NCBI GenBank assembly: GCA_009837445.1
Contig: VXTM01000030.1
Span: 19,061 to 79,650, forward strand
Source of the DNA: Acidimicrobiaceae bacterium
Lineage (GTDB): Bacteria > Actinomycetota > Acidimicrobiia > Acidimicrobiales > Aldehydirespiratoraceae
Direction of reading: 5' to 3'
DNA: 60,590 nt
This document shows, piece by piece, positions 28,680 to 38,000 of this stretch. The notes below the pieces were generated by a model. That model had not been told where the DNA came from. It made no database searches and worked only from the letters and a program-made list of their open reading frames with translations. Within the stretch, counting starts at the first letter, position 1; the number at the start of each line of letters is the position of its first letter. Position numbers and translations under genes: made by a program.

Positions 28680-29597
28680 GTGTCCGTGTCGGATATGCTC
28701 TGTGATCGCGCGCTACTAGTGGCCGTGTGCGAAGAACTCGTTCCATTCATGAACGGTTCGGCAATGGGCCGGCTGACGTTCCTGCTCGGCGAACTGGCTA
28801 GCAACCCCAGCGGCGAGCGCCTAGATGCCACCGACCGGGAGTGGGTTGAGGACGGGTTGCGCGCTGCTGCGTCGCGCCGCGACTGGTGGCAAGCTGAACT
28901 GACTCGGCTGAACGCTCTCGGGATTGACGCAATCGCTAGTCTTGACCCGCGGTATCCGACCAACCTGACGCTGGTCCATGACGGGCCACCGATGCTGTTT
29001 GTTCGGGGCACGCTATGTGACGAGGATCGACGAGCGGTCGCAGTCGTAGGAACTCGCGAACCATCGAGTGAGGGCCTCAATCTGGCTCAGGCCATCGCCA
29101 AGGGATTGGTAGCACAGGGCTACACGGTCGTGTCAGGCCTAGCGAAAGGGATCGACGCTGCAGTTCATGCTGCGACATTAAACGCTGGAGGGCGCACGAT
29201 CGCGGTGTTCGGCACGCCTATTGAGACGATCTATCCTGTCGCCAACCGCCCGCTGGCCAATCGCATCGCCGGCACGGGGGCCTGCGTCTCGCAGTTCCTT
29301 CCCGGTGTGCGTACCGGCCGATGGTCGTTTCCCGCTCGCAACCTCACCGGTTCAGGGCTGTCGCTCGCGACCGTGGTCGTGGAAGCCTCGGAGACTTCAG
29401 GAGCGCGCCACCAGGCAGAAGCTGCGCTCAAACATGGCAAGCGGGTCTTCCTCGTTGAGTCACTTGTGACATCACAGGCATGGGCCCAGGAGATGGCAGG
29501 CAACTCGATCAACGCGACGGTGATTGCAGACGCGGACGTGATCGTCGAGCGGCTCGAAGCGGACCTGTCAGTCGACGACAGCTTTGTCTTCGCATGA
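28680..29597 (+). CDS. DprA/Smf-like Rossmann protein
   Basis: A 305-aa DprA-family protein. The DprA core is well kept: 'LDPRYPTNL', 'VGTREPSSEGLNLAQAIAKGL', 'VVSGLAKGIDAAVHAATL', 'TIAVFGTPIETIYPVANRPLANRI' and 'FPARNLTGSGLSLATVVVEA'. True DprA loads RecA on incoming single strands. Here the usual C-terminal DML1 domain is missing, and the N-terminal ~90 residues are not a canonical SAM domain. The stop overlaps the start of a ComF-like phosphoribosyltransferase by four bases (ATGA). Because it sits beside a tRNA in a defence-rich island and not with competence genes, I infer a defence or mobile-element role. Confidence 0.85.
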   Translation: MSVSDMLCDRALLVAVCEELVPFMNGSAMGRLTFLLGELASNPSGERLDATDREWVEDGLRAAASRRDWWQAELTRLNALGIDAIASLDPRYPTNLTLVHDGPPMLFVRGTLCDEDRRAVAVVGTREPSSEGLNLAQAIAKGLVAQGYTVVSGLAKGIDAAVHAATLNAGGRTIAVFGTPIETIYPVANRPLANRIAGTGACVSQFLPGVRTGRWSFPARNLTGSGLSLATVVVEASETSGARHQAEAALKHGKRVFLVESLVTSQAWAQEMAGNSINATVIADADVIVERLEADLSVDDSFVFA

Positions 29598-30310
29598 CCC
29601 GACTCGACCCTCGGTCGTACCTTGATCGGGTACGGCCAGGTCTCGTGCCGATCGCAGGCGCCCAGTCTGGCGTGTGCAGCTCATGTCGAAGCGGGGTAAA
29701 TCTTGGCTTCGAACGTTGCTACCCATGCGAGAGTAAAGGGATTGTAAGCATTCTCCCGATATCGATGTCTGAGCACAACGGACCTCTCCATCAGCGTCTA
29801 CGTAACTATAAGGATGGAAATAGGCGACAGCGTGAGCAATACACGCTGGACCTGGCAGCGCTGCTATTCCGCTTCCTAGAGAAGCACATTGAGTGTCTTG
29901 CGGGTAGACCTGACGTAATAGTGACAGTTCCGTCACCCGACCGAGACGCGGTCAAGACGATAGTTAACAAGATCGGGTGGCTTCGAGAGCGTCATGTATC
30001 TGTCTTGTGCAGTCGTGGCAATACTAATGTGTCGTATAGCGTGCCTGTAGGTGTACGTGGGAAAAGGGTTCTGTTGCTTGATGACACGTTTACAACAGGA
30101 TCAAGCATTGCAGCGACCCATAGCGCCTTGATCGAGGCGGGCGCGATTGTTCCGCTTCCGCTAGTAATTGGACGCCACTTTCGTCCGGAGTTCGATACGA
30201 GTAGGAGGTTGGCGAGTTGCCTCAGCGAACACAAGTGGCGTTTGCGGAATTGCGGGGTATGTAGCCCCGTCATATGTGGCAGTGAGGCTCGCCAAGCGCG
30301 TCTGCTCTAG
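29594..30310 (+). CDS. ComF-like phosphoribosyltransferase with zinc ribbon
   Basis: A 238-aa type I PRTase. A zinc ribbon with Cys28-x2-Cys31 and Cys42-x2-Cys45 comes first, as in ComF. The PRPP loop 'VLLLDDTFTTGSS' lies at residues ~159-171 with the two acidic residues and TTGSS turn intact. 'VTVPSPDRDAVKTI' is the strand usually preceding the flexible loop. It is translationally coupled to the DprA-like gene. Composition is clearly less GC-rich than the chromosome to the left. DprA/PRTase pairs outside competence loci have been suspected of acting in defence; the substrate base is unknown. Confidence 0.82.
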   Translation: MTRLDPRSYLDRVRPGLVPIAGAQSGVCSSCRSGVNLGFERCYPCESKGIVSILPISMSEHNGPLHQRLRNYKDGNRRQREQYTLDLAALLFRFLEKHIECLAGRPDVIVTVPSPDRDAVKTIVNKIGWLRERHVSVLCSRGNTNVSYSVPVGVRGKRVLLLDDTFTTGSSIAATHSALIEAGAIVPLPLVIGRHFRPEFDTSRRLASCLSEHKWRLRNCGVCSPVICGSEARQARLL

Positions 30311-30555
30311 ATCCATACAGTCCCGGATACTCTGATCGGGCCTTCCTCACGACGGATCTTTCAGCTCTTGTGGTCTCTAGCTAATGGAGTTGAACCTCGG
30401 GGAGGCGACAATCCCATGGGGTGGTGACATGTGGGGGTGGAGCCTCGGCGTCAGCAGCATGCTGAAACCGGCTAGATATAGCAACTGGGCGATAAGGCGC
30501 TACGTCCGGTGGTCGTTGCCGAATCCATCCTAGCGACACTCCCTGGCCGAGAGGG

Positions 30556-30780
30556 CTACCAAGAAGATGAACTGCAGGTCAGGAGTTGTAATCGGGATTC
30601 GATGCGTTGGATAGCTTGCGTTGCCCGGATGAAGGCAGTGTTGCGCAGGTCTTCGACTGCATCAGAGGTTTCGTTGGTTGTTGCGAGGATGTCTGTGAGG
30701 ATTTCTAGGCTGATGTTGAGTCGGTCTAGTTGTTGGGCTAGCTATCTCGTGTTGACATCTAGGGTGGGTGTGCTTCCCAT
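30556..30780 (-). pseudogene. Broken small gene, in-frame stop at codon 13
   Basis: On the minus strand an ATG at 30780 is preceded by GGAGGAATCCACC and reads 'MGSTPTLDVNTR', then TAG (30742-30744), then 61 more open codons with a helical, coding-like pattern ('LAQQLDRLNISLEILTDIL', 'SDAVEDLRNTAFIRATQAI') to a stop at 30556. The strong ribosome binding site and continuous frame suggest a ~74-aa protein killed by one nonsense mutation. I do not recognise the family. The surrounding 30,311-30,555 holds nothing else I can support. Confidence 0.4.
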
Positions 30781-30934
30781 GGTGGATTCCTCCTTGAGGT
30801 CTGTGGAAGGATTGCGGGTGACTGAGATGTGCCCGTCACGTACAACACTGAAGCGCGAGTATAGACCGGAGCGCGGCTTTGAATTGGGAACACCAGCGCG
30901 TTCTAGTGCGTCAAGAGGTGGTTCGAACGGAAGT

Positions 30935-31096
30935 ATGGCTGCGCAGGGAGTGGCCTTCGAGTTGGCCGAGGCCGTCCTCGGGGACTAGCCGCGAGGGAAG
31001 ATTGCCAATAGCTACAGGCGCGACGACCCGATCGAAGCGCGGTGCCTCATCATGGAGCGCTGGGCACAGTACGTTGAAGGACAGATCAGCCCATGA
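30935..31096 (+). pseudogene. Tyrosine-recombinase (phage integrase) C-terminal relic
   Basis: One frame reads 'MAAQGVAFELAEAVLGD', TAG (30986-30988), then 'PRGKIANSYRRDDPIEARCLIMERWAQYVEG' (quoted for residues 19-49) and stops at 31096. This is the ending of P4-type integrases: '...EVAEAALAH..G..v..AYrRsD..ekRR.lMe.WA.y', in which the Tyr of AYRRSD is the nucleophile. Here His of the LAH motif is Asp and a stop interrupts the frame, and no N-terminal or Arg-box region remains. It is most likely the dead integrase of the island, 2.6 kb from tRNA-Glu. Confidence 0.6.
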
Positions 31097-31208
31097 CTCA
31101 CACTAGACTTAATTGCCCCTACCGCAAGAAGCAGAGGCCATACACCAGTTCGGTGGCCTTGGATCTAGCGGCGCTCGTGCAACGGGGGGATAGGAGACGA
31201 GAACCCAA

Positions 31209-31919
31209 ATGAGAAGACACTTCCAGACTCACTGGGCGCTCTATGCGTATCCACTAGTGAACCTGTTGATCTGCTACTTTTTCGTGGCCGCCACTGACCT
31301 CCCTCAGTTGTCAGAGCGATCCGTGACTCGGGGTCTGGAGTGGCTGGTGGTGGCCGCTTCTGTGAATCTCGGAGTGGCGGGAGGAACAACAAGCATAGTC
31401 GCAAGATACATACGGCAATCGGGTGATGCTGGACAGTGGTTTCGAGATCTTCGAGCCGCTACCATATGTCTAATTATATTCTCCCTATTTGGAATCATGT
31501 CCGGTGTTGGATATGTGATGACAGTTGATTCAACTGTCATCATCATCTCCTCTTCGCGAATGGCAGGGAGGTTGCTGACCGTCTATTTCTTGATCGGTGG
31601 GCTGTTCTCATTCCTGTTGGCGTGGCGGGCTCTGATCGGAGCCGAGATTGAGATTGCCGAGCCTCCAGGCCCAAACGAGTTGCCACCGGCTCAACACGAT
31701 GGGGCCGAACTATACACGGCACCGGAAGCGCCGCGGGCCTCCTGCAGCCAGTCATCCGCCTGCCCGGATGCTCCGACTGCATGTCAACGGACACTGCGTG
31801 CCGTGACCGTGCGTCACCGTTGCTGGCTTGTGGCAGCGGGTGTTGTGCTAGCGGTTGTCGGCCGTGCGCTCTCGCGCTGCTGTCGAGCTTACGGCGACCG
31901 CTGTGGGAGTCTGAGGTGA
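31209..31919 (+). CDS. Multi-pass membrane protein of unknown function
   Basis: A 236-aa open frame with ATG preceded by GGATAGGAGACGAG. Four hydrophobic segments are visible in the first 150 residues ('ALYAYPLVNLLICYFFVAA', 'WLVVAASVNLGVAGG', 'ICLIIFSLFGIMSGVGYVM', 'TVYFLIGGLFSFLLAWRAL'). The last third is Ala/Pro/Cys-rich, with a possible fifth segment 'CWLVAAGVVLAVVGRAL'. The abrupt change of character near residue 155 may mark a frameshift or fusion of an older, shorter protein with non-coding sequence. No family recognised. Confidence 0.5.
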   Translation: MRRHFQTHWALYAYPLVNLLICYFFVAATDLPQLSERSVTRGLEWLVVAASVNLGVAGGTTSIVARYIRQSGDAGQWFRDLRAATICLIIFSLFGIMSGVGYVMTVDSTVIIISSSRMAGRLLTVYFLIGGLFSFLLAWRALIGAEIEIAEPPGPNELPPAQHDGAELYTAPEAPRASCSQSSACPDAPTACQRTLRAVTVRHRCWLVAAGVVLAVVGRALSRCCRAYGDRCGSLR

Positions 31920-32010
31920 ATGACGCTTCCTTTCCCGCCAGAGAAGGGCAAGTCAGATTGCCGGGAGGCCGCGATTATCAGGCTGCGGGACGCCCCCGAC
32001 GCCCGTAGAA

Positions 32011-32340
32011 GACGGTGATCCTAATGAGGGCTGGCGGCAGGCACTACTCGCCAAGTTGCATGACTTGTCCTCGGAGGGATGCGAGCGGTAGGTCTTGCAC
32101 CTGTGCAGACCTACGGCGCGGTACTTGATCACGTCGACTGCCCGCCCACGGAGGCGTGGACGGCTTCGACAGCGCCCTTTGGGCGATGTGCTGTCGGTGC
32201 CGGTAGGGGTACAGGTCAAGCGCTACGACCCGACGTCGTCCATAGGACGGAGCGGGTGGCGCTGATGCGACACGATGCCGCTGCCAAGGGTGCTGAGAGT
32301 CCGTGCTGGGACGCTCTGGAACATCCTCAAAGCCTGCCAA
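32011..32340 (+). pseudogene. Mrr-like restriction endonuclease relic
   Basis: Pieces of an Mrr_cat nuclease survive in two frames. Frame A (32011-32091) reads 'WRQALLAKLHDLSSEGCER' then TAG, like the helix 'W...LL..L..LSP..FERL' that opens Mrr_cat. Frame B (32150-32170) has 'GGVDGFDSAL', the catalytic G-D/V-D-G turn. Frame A resumes at 32197-32226 with 'VPVGVQVKRYDPTSSIGRS', containing the Q-x-K catalytic pair. At least two shifts plus a nonsense codon inactivate it. Upstream sequence (31,920-32,010) may hold degraded N-terminus but I cannot read it. Confidence 0.55.
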
Positions 32341-32459
32341 GCAGCGGTGCGGGAGGCGACACCAACTGTGGATCCCTCAACGGCTGCCAACCCCCACCTC
32401 ACGACTGTCGCACCCCCTATGTAGCGTCGATCTGATCGAGCAGGAACGGGAGTCGACCT

Positions 32460-34874
32460 GTGGTAGCTCATTCGGACAAGGCGCGACGCGGCCGGGCGAA
32501 TGCGTTGGGTCGAGAGGCTTCTCCGGAATCAATCGTTGATGCCTTGCTACCCAATGAGACCGACGAGCCGCTCGAGGATCTGGCCAACACGATCTTTCTG
32601 GACGGCGACGTTGAAGTGCCAGTGTCACCGGTCGATCAGCTCCTCATGGCACTCGCCCGCCGTCTGCTGACCGATCCCATGCTTGGCCGTGTCGGGGTTG
32701 TGCAGATGCCACGTGCCCGCCACCGGAGTGCGCTTCTTCTCGCTATCTGCTGTCACCTGCTCTGCCGTCTCCCACCTGCCCGACACGACGGGCCCGTGAT
32801 CTTGATCGCCTTCGATGTCGACATCACTGATCAGCTCAGAAGGCTGGGGATCCAACATCGGGGACGTATAGGTCTCGCCGAAGGTAACCCGTTGTCGCTG
32901 CATCGGCTGACGCAGATCGGGGGCATCCGGCCAGCGGTAGGAACAGCCGCAGGCGATGTTGATGAGTCACTGGTGTACTTCAATACCCGCATCGGCCGAC
33001 CACAGCTGACATGCAACCCGCCGTTGGTCGTCGTTGATGCCACGACCGTCGCCCGTCCGGCTCCGCGCCAATGTGCATTTGAATGGGCACTCGATCACGA
33101 CGCCGTTGCTGTCGTTGCCATCGGCGACCTCGGCGATGACACCTTGATTGATTCCGTGCGTGACTTGGGCGTTGTCCCCACCGTGTTGCCGATCACCGAC
33201 ACGGTGGCTGGCAATCTTGTCCACACCCTCGGAACGGGCAAACCGTCGTCGAGCGCCTTGTCCAGCGCGACAGCGCTCATGTGCCAGCGCACCGACGTGA
33301 GACTGCACTTCGTGGCCTCGGACGATGTCAATGACGCGGTCTCTCGTGCGTTCAGCAGCCTCACCGGTCGACCTTCTGGACCGATCCCTGGGCAACTAGG
33401 TGCGCATCTGGTGCTTCTGCGGAATGGAACTCGTCTTGCCGCCCGAACCCGCGACTACCGAACTGCCTGCACCTACAACCCGCGGCCTGGGGAGATGCCC
33501 GCGCTGAGCGTGCTCGACTATGAGGTACGTCTGCCGAGGGAATGGAGTGCCTGGAACACGACGAATCTCGGCTCCCTCACGGTGGCTGTCCGCATGCTCT
33601 GGCGGGCGCTCGATGAGCACAACCCCAAGCTGATGGCGCTTTGGCGCGTACTTGACCAACTCGATGCCGGGGTGGGTGCTCGGGTGCTGGTTCGCTGCCA
33701 CAGTCGGGCCGCCGCAGAAGCCACGCGCGTCTCCTTGAGCAGTGGCGAGAGAACGCCTGAGCAGCAACGGCTGTGGCAGCGACTCGAACCGCTCGTCGAG
33801 TTCTCCACGCTGAAGAAGCGCTTCCCGGCGGGGTCCTTCGATGTACAGGTGTTGACCGGAGCACCGCCACCGTGGATGTTCTCGCACTTGCTCGGAATCG
33901 AAGCGACGACGACCCATGTGCTGACCTACGAAGACGAAGCGGAGACTCTGAGCCGTCGGGGCAAGCGATGGGCTGCGCACATTACTGGATGGCATCGCGC
34001 GGCATGCCGAACGTTCGGCTCCCCGGCGGCTGCGCGCACAGAGTCGCCTGTGCCGACACTTGAGACCACTGCGGCCAGCGCCGTCGCTCGGCGGCTGCAA
34101 GTCCCTGGGCTCACGCTGGCTGAGATCCTCGACGATGCGGAGCACGCCGTTGACCGCGACCCTGAAGACAGTGATGCAGAGGGTGGCGTCTCCGCCGCGG
34201 GCACCGGCGGCGCGAGACGATGTGTGCCCGTCCATCTCGCTGACGGCCGGACCTGGTGGTGCGTTGACGCCGATGGCAGCACCCCTGTGCTCACTGTCAC
34301 CGCTGCAGGCCACGAGACCCGGCTGGTAGGTGCTTTGCGCGCCGGAGACCGGATCGTTGTGCCGGCAGGCGATGGGACAGACTCCATTCATGCCCGCCTA
34401 GTCGCTGCCAGTCGGCACAATGACGATGTTCGATCCCTTGACATGATCCTCGGACAGTTCCGCTCCGCCGCCCAGGCTGTGCTTGAAGCCAACCCCACTC
34501 AGAGCGCCGCGATAGCCAGGGTGTCCGCTGCAGGAGCTGAAGCATCGGGCCAATTGCTGGCGTGGGCGACGGGGACAACGATTGCGCCACGCAACCCCGA
34601 CGATGTTGCTGCCGTGTTCCGAGCAGCGGATCGTCCATGCCCGGATCTTGGCTTGATCTATGCGGTCGCGGACCGCCTTCGTGGTCTGAGCCGGACGCTC
34701 GGCCGGTTCGTGTCCGCGATTGCCTCCGGCGGGGGTGAACAGACGATCGACCAGTTGCGTGGGATTGTCGGGTCCGTCGCAGATGAGTTACTCGACGAGT
34801 TCGTCGTCGCAGAGGTCGATGCCGTAGGAACGGCTCGGCTGGTCGGGGCCAGCACCGCTGGCCAGCTCCGGTGA
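32460..34874 (+). CDS. DrmE-like protein of a DISARM-type locus
   Basis: An 804-aa protein of no obvious enzymatic family. GTG start with GGGAG 11 bp upstream. Tracts suggest Rossmann-like alternation in the first 300 residues ('VGVVQMPRARHRSALLLAI', 'GPVILIAFDVDITDQLRRLG', 'PPLVVVDATTVARP', 'DAVAVVAIGDLGDDTLI'), then helical regions, with 'TTHVLTYEDEAETLSRRGKRW' near residue 490. The call DrmE rests mainly on position: it lies immediately before DrmA- and DrmB-type genes, as in class 2 DISARM, and has the right size (~800 aa). Intact and free of stops, so probably under selection. Confidence 0.55.
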   Translation: MVAHSDKARRGRANALGREASPESIVDALLPNETDEPLEDLANTIFLDGDVEVPVSPVDQLLMALARRLLTDPMLGRVGVVQMPRARHRSALLLAICCHLLCRLPPARHDGPVILIAFDVDITDQLRRLGIQHRGRIGLAEGNPLSLHRLTQIGGIRPAVGTAAGDVDESLVYFNTRIGRPQLTCNPPLVVVDATTVARPAPRQCAFEWALDHDAVAVVAIGDLGDDTLIDSVRDLGVVPTVLPITDTVAGNLVHTLGTGKPSSSALSSATALMCQRTDVRLHFVASDDVNDAVSRAFSSLTGRPSGPIPGQLGAHLVLLRNGTRLAARTRDYRTACTYNPRPGEMPALSVLDYEVRLPREWSAWNTTNLGSLTVAVRMLWRALDEHNPKLMALWRVLDQLDAGVGARVLVRCHSRAAAEATRVSLSSGERTPEQQRLWQRLEPLVEFSTLKKRFPAGSFDVQVLTGAPPPWMFSHLLGIEATTTHVLTYEDEAETLSRRGKRWAAHITGWHRAACRTFGSPAAARTESPVPTLETTAASAVARRLQVPGLTLAEILDDAEHAVDRDPEDSDAEGGVSAAGTGGARRCVPVHLADGRTWWCVDADGSTPVLTVTAAGHETRLVGALRAGDRIVVPAGDGTDSIHARLVAASRHNDDVRSLDMILGQFRSAAQAVLEANPTQSAAIARVSAAGAEASGQLLAWATGTTIAPRNPDDVAAVFRAADRPCPDLGLIYAVADRLRGLSRTLGRFVSAIASGGGEQTIDQLRGIVGSVADELLDEFVVAEVDAVGTARLVGASTAGQLR

Positions 34875-35046
34875 TCGCTGTGGGTGAAGGCGCCGACGAG
34901 GCACCGGAGTGGAATAGATTGCGTGCTCCGTGTGCCTAATCGCTGCGTGACGAGTTGCAGTTCCAAGCATCTGAAGTCGGTGCTGGCCTGACCGTGATCA
35001 AGTCCCAGCACACAGCCGAAGCGCACGAAACGCACTTGGAGCAGCC

Positions 35047-38000
35047 ATGACACCTACAACTAGCGAGATGACACGGGCGATATCTGTTCCCCCCGCCGGT
35101 CAGTCGCAGAGCGACTCGAACCGGCGAGAGCAGATTCTCGTCTACCACCTGCTCGACACGCTGGTGGAACGGCTGACCGACCGCAGCGGCACCACTCATG
35201 CCTTCCCGTGGAGCCCGCAGCAAGAGGTCAGAATCGGTGTCCTACGAGAGATCTACTCAGCCAGTCAACTCAGCGCCCCGACCCCGGCGCAGGCCGCAGA
35301 CGATGACAACTGCCGTGAAGATGATGGTGACGGCGCCCGCGGCCAAGTCGCACCTGCTGTTGACAACCGCGGCGTCATCGGCGTGGATTTCGTTGCCGCT
35401 TGCGACACCGACACTCTCGAACTCGTCGTCGATATCGCCTATGCGCTCTACCACCCGCTGGTTCCTCCGCACGCCGTCATTGCAGCGGAGGCTCAAAGAC
35501 GAGCCGCTGGAGCGGCTGGGAATGCCCGTCGACGACCCAGTGTCCCCGTTCAGCCCCACTGGACTCGTGACAATCGCCGTGTCAGCCTCACAATCCGCGT
35601 GCCGATCACGGGCCTTGAGAACGAGGTCACCAGTGAGCAGATCCCGGGCGGCGACCCCCTTGAGGCGGACGCCAACGCTGCGGTCAGCGACCACTACGCA
35701 GACCCGGAGGCCCTTTGGAAGATGACGCGCAACCAGACGTTGCCGGTTGATGCGGCGCTGGGAACACCCGACGAGTATCGCCGCGCCCTTGATGACCGCC
35801 GAGACGCCGATTGGCTACCGTCGTGGCCGCAGCCGCGCGTCACCGTCGCCACGATGCGCACGGTCGAGGGCAACATCGCAGTGTCGGTATCCGTCACAAA
35901 CGAACGCGAAGTCGCCGAACGGTCCGTGCAGGACCTAGCGGTCTATGACACCCGCATGACCGTGTCGGTGAAGAACCCTTCCAGCATCGTCCTACAGCGG
36001 CTTGGCTTCGCAGACGACGACCTTCGTTACACGCAGGCAGCCACGGTCATGGGGCGCGGCCGGGGATGCGTCGCCAAGCGTGGGAGCACATCGAACACCA
36101 TCGTGGCGGAGACGCTACCGATCCATGTACAGCACAATGCTGTGACGACCCGCCACGGTGTCGAGATCACCTATCGCACGCTGGCAAGCGGATACGAGGC
36201 CACGCTCGGCTCTATCGCGTCCGCGATGCGCTCCTTCTTGGGTGCTTGGCCAATCGCTGACGCCGCTGACGAGAGCGCCCAACTGCAGCGACTGCGTGAC
36301 CTGTTCGAGCAGGAGGTTGAACGCTTCGAACTCGGATGCAGGCTGCTCCGCGACATCCCTGACCTCAGCCGTGCCTTCGCGCTGGCCAACCGAACCTTCG
36401 CTGCAGCGAAGGGAACCGACGCGGCGTGGAGGCTCTTTCAGCTCGTCTTCGTCGTCTCCGAACTTGGTGCGCTCGCAGGGCGCGAAGAAGCGTCCGATCC
36501 CGCCCTGCGAGACGAGCTCGACTCCGTTGATGTGTTGTGGTTCCCGACTGGCGGTGGCAAGACGGAGGCCTACCTGGGCCTAATAGCCGTCGGCCTGTTC
36601 TTTGACCGTCTGCGAGGCAAGGAGCGGGGCACCACGGCCTGGCTGCTCTTTCCGCTGCGCATGCTCTCAGTGCAACAACTCGCCCGCATCTGCGACATCG
36701 TTCACCACGCCGAGTGCATTCGCGCCGACGAGGCTCTTGGAGGTGATCCCTTCGCTCTCGGTTACCTAGTCGGCGCCAGCAACACTCCTAATCGCCTTCC
36801 CAACCCCGAACGCAACGGCTGGTGGCCTGGACTGAGCGAGTTCGCATCGTGGTCAACAGTGGACCGCGACGCCCGCCGCCTAGTCAGCGAATGCCCGAGA
36901 TGCGGCTCTGCTGACGGCGTCGGGCTTGACACGGATCAAGACGACCAACGCCTCCTGCACGTGTGCCGACAGTGTGACTACATCCTGCCGATCCACTCCA
37001 GCGACGAAGAAGTCACCCGACACCAGCCAGCCGTCGTGGTCTCCACCGTCGACAAGATCACCTCCTTCGCCTGGAACGGCCAGCTCACCTCGTTCAATCG
37101 GGGACCCCGAAAGCGGTGCCCACAGCACGGCTGGTACACCCACAGTGCGTGCATGGTTAAGGACTGCACGACGAACCCAGCCACCCACACTGAACCCACC
37201 GGCTTCCGCGACCCGCCCCCGGCGCTATGGATACAGGATGAACTGCACCTAGTCCGAGAGGAACTAGGAGTCTTCGCGGGCCACTACCACACCCTCCTCG
37301 CCGAACTCGCCGCCGGCGCTGGCCACCATCCTCCCAAAGTCATCGCCGCGACAGCCACCATCGAGCAGTACGAGGACCAGCTGTCGCAGGTGTACGGTCG
37401 CAAGCCGCGAATGTTCCCCGTCGGAGGCCCCACCCTCCGGCGGTCCTTCTACACCGAGGTAACCGACGACATCCGCCGCCTGTATCTCGGAGTGCTACCG
37501 GCGGGCGGCGGAACCGTCAAGGTTGACCTCGCCGCGACGATCACCACACTGCTGGTGGAGCAGATCCACGAACTCACCGACGACCCGTCGCCGCTCATAG
37601 CAGCGCAGCGCGCCACTGGCGTCACGTTGGACGTCCACGACGCTCAAGCCCTGCTCTTTGACTACGAACTCGCTCTCGCGTACGTCAACGCCAAAGCCCA
37701 TGGCGTCACGGTGCAGGAAGATATACATCGCCTATCAGAGAGCCTCATCAACGCGGGATCAGACCGGGTGCGAAGCGAACATCTGACAGGCGAGACGCCT
37801 CTCGGCGAACTTGCCGGTGTAATCGCCGCCATCCAAGGCGACACAACCTCGACACCTCGCAGTGACCGCATCCGTGCCCTAGTGGGCACATCGGTCATCT
37901 CTCACGGGGTGGACCTAGACCGCCTCAACTTCGAAGTCCTCGCTGGCATGCCGCCCTCCTACGCCCACTACATCCAAGCCACAGCCCGAGCCGGCCGTAC

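Noticed and set aside
30509..30934. Plus-strand frame leading into the integrase relic
   Set aside because: No family pattern, and it is antisense to a better-supported broken small gene; only the end after 30,935 looks like an integrase.
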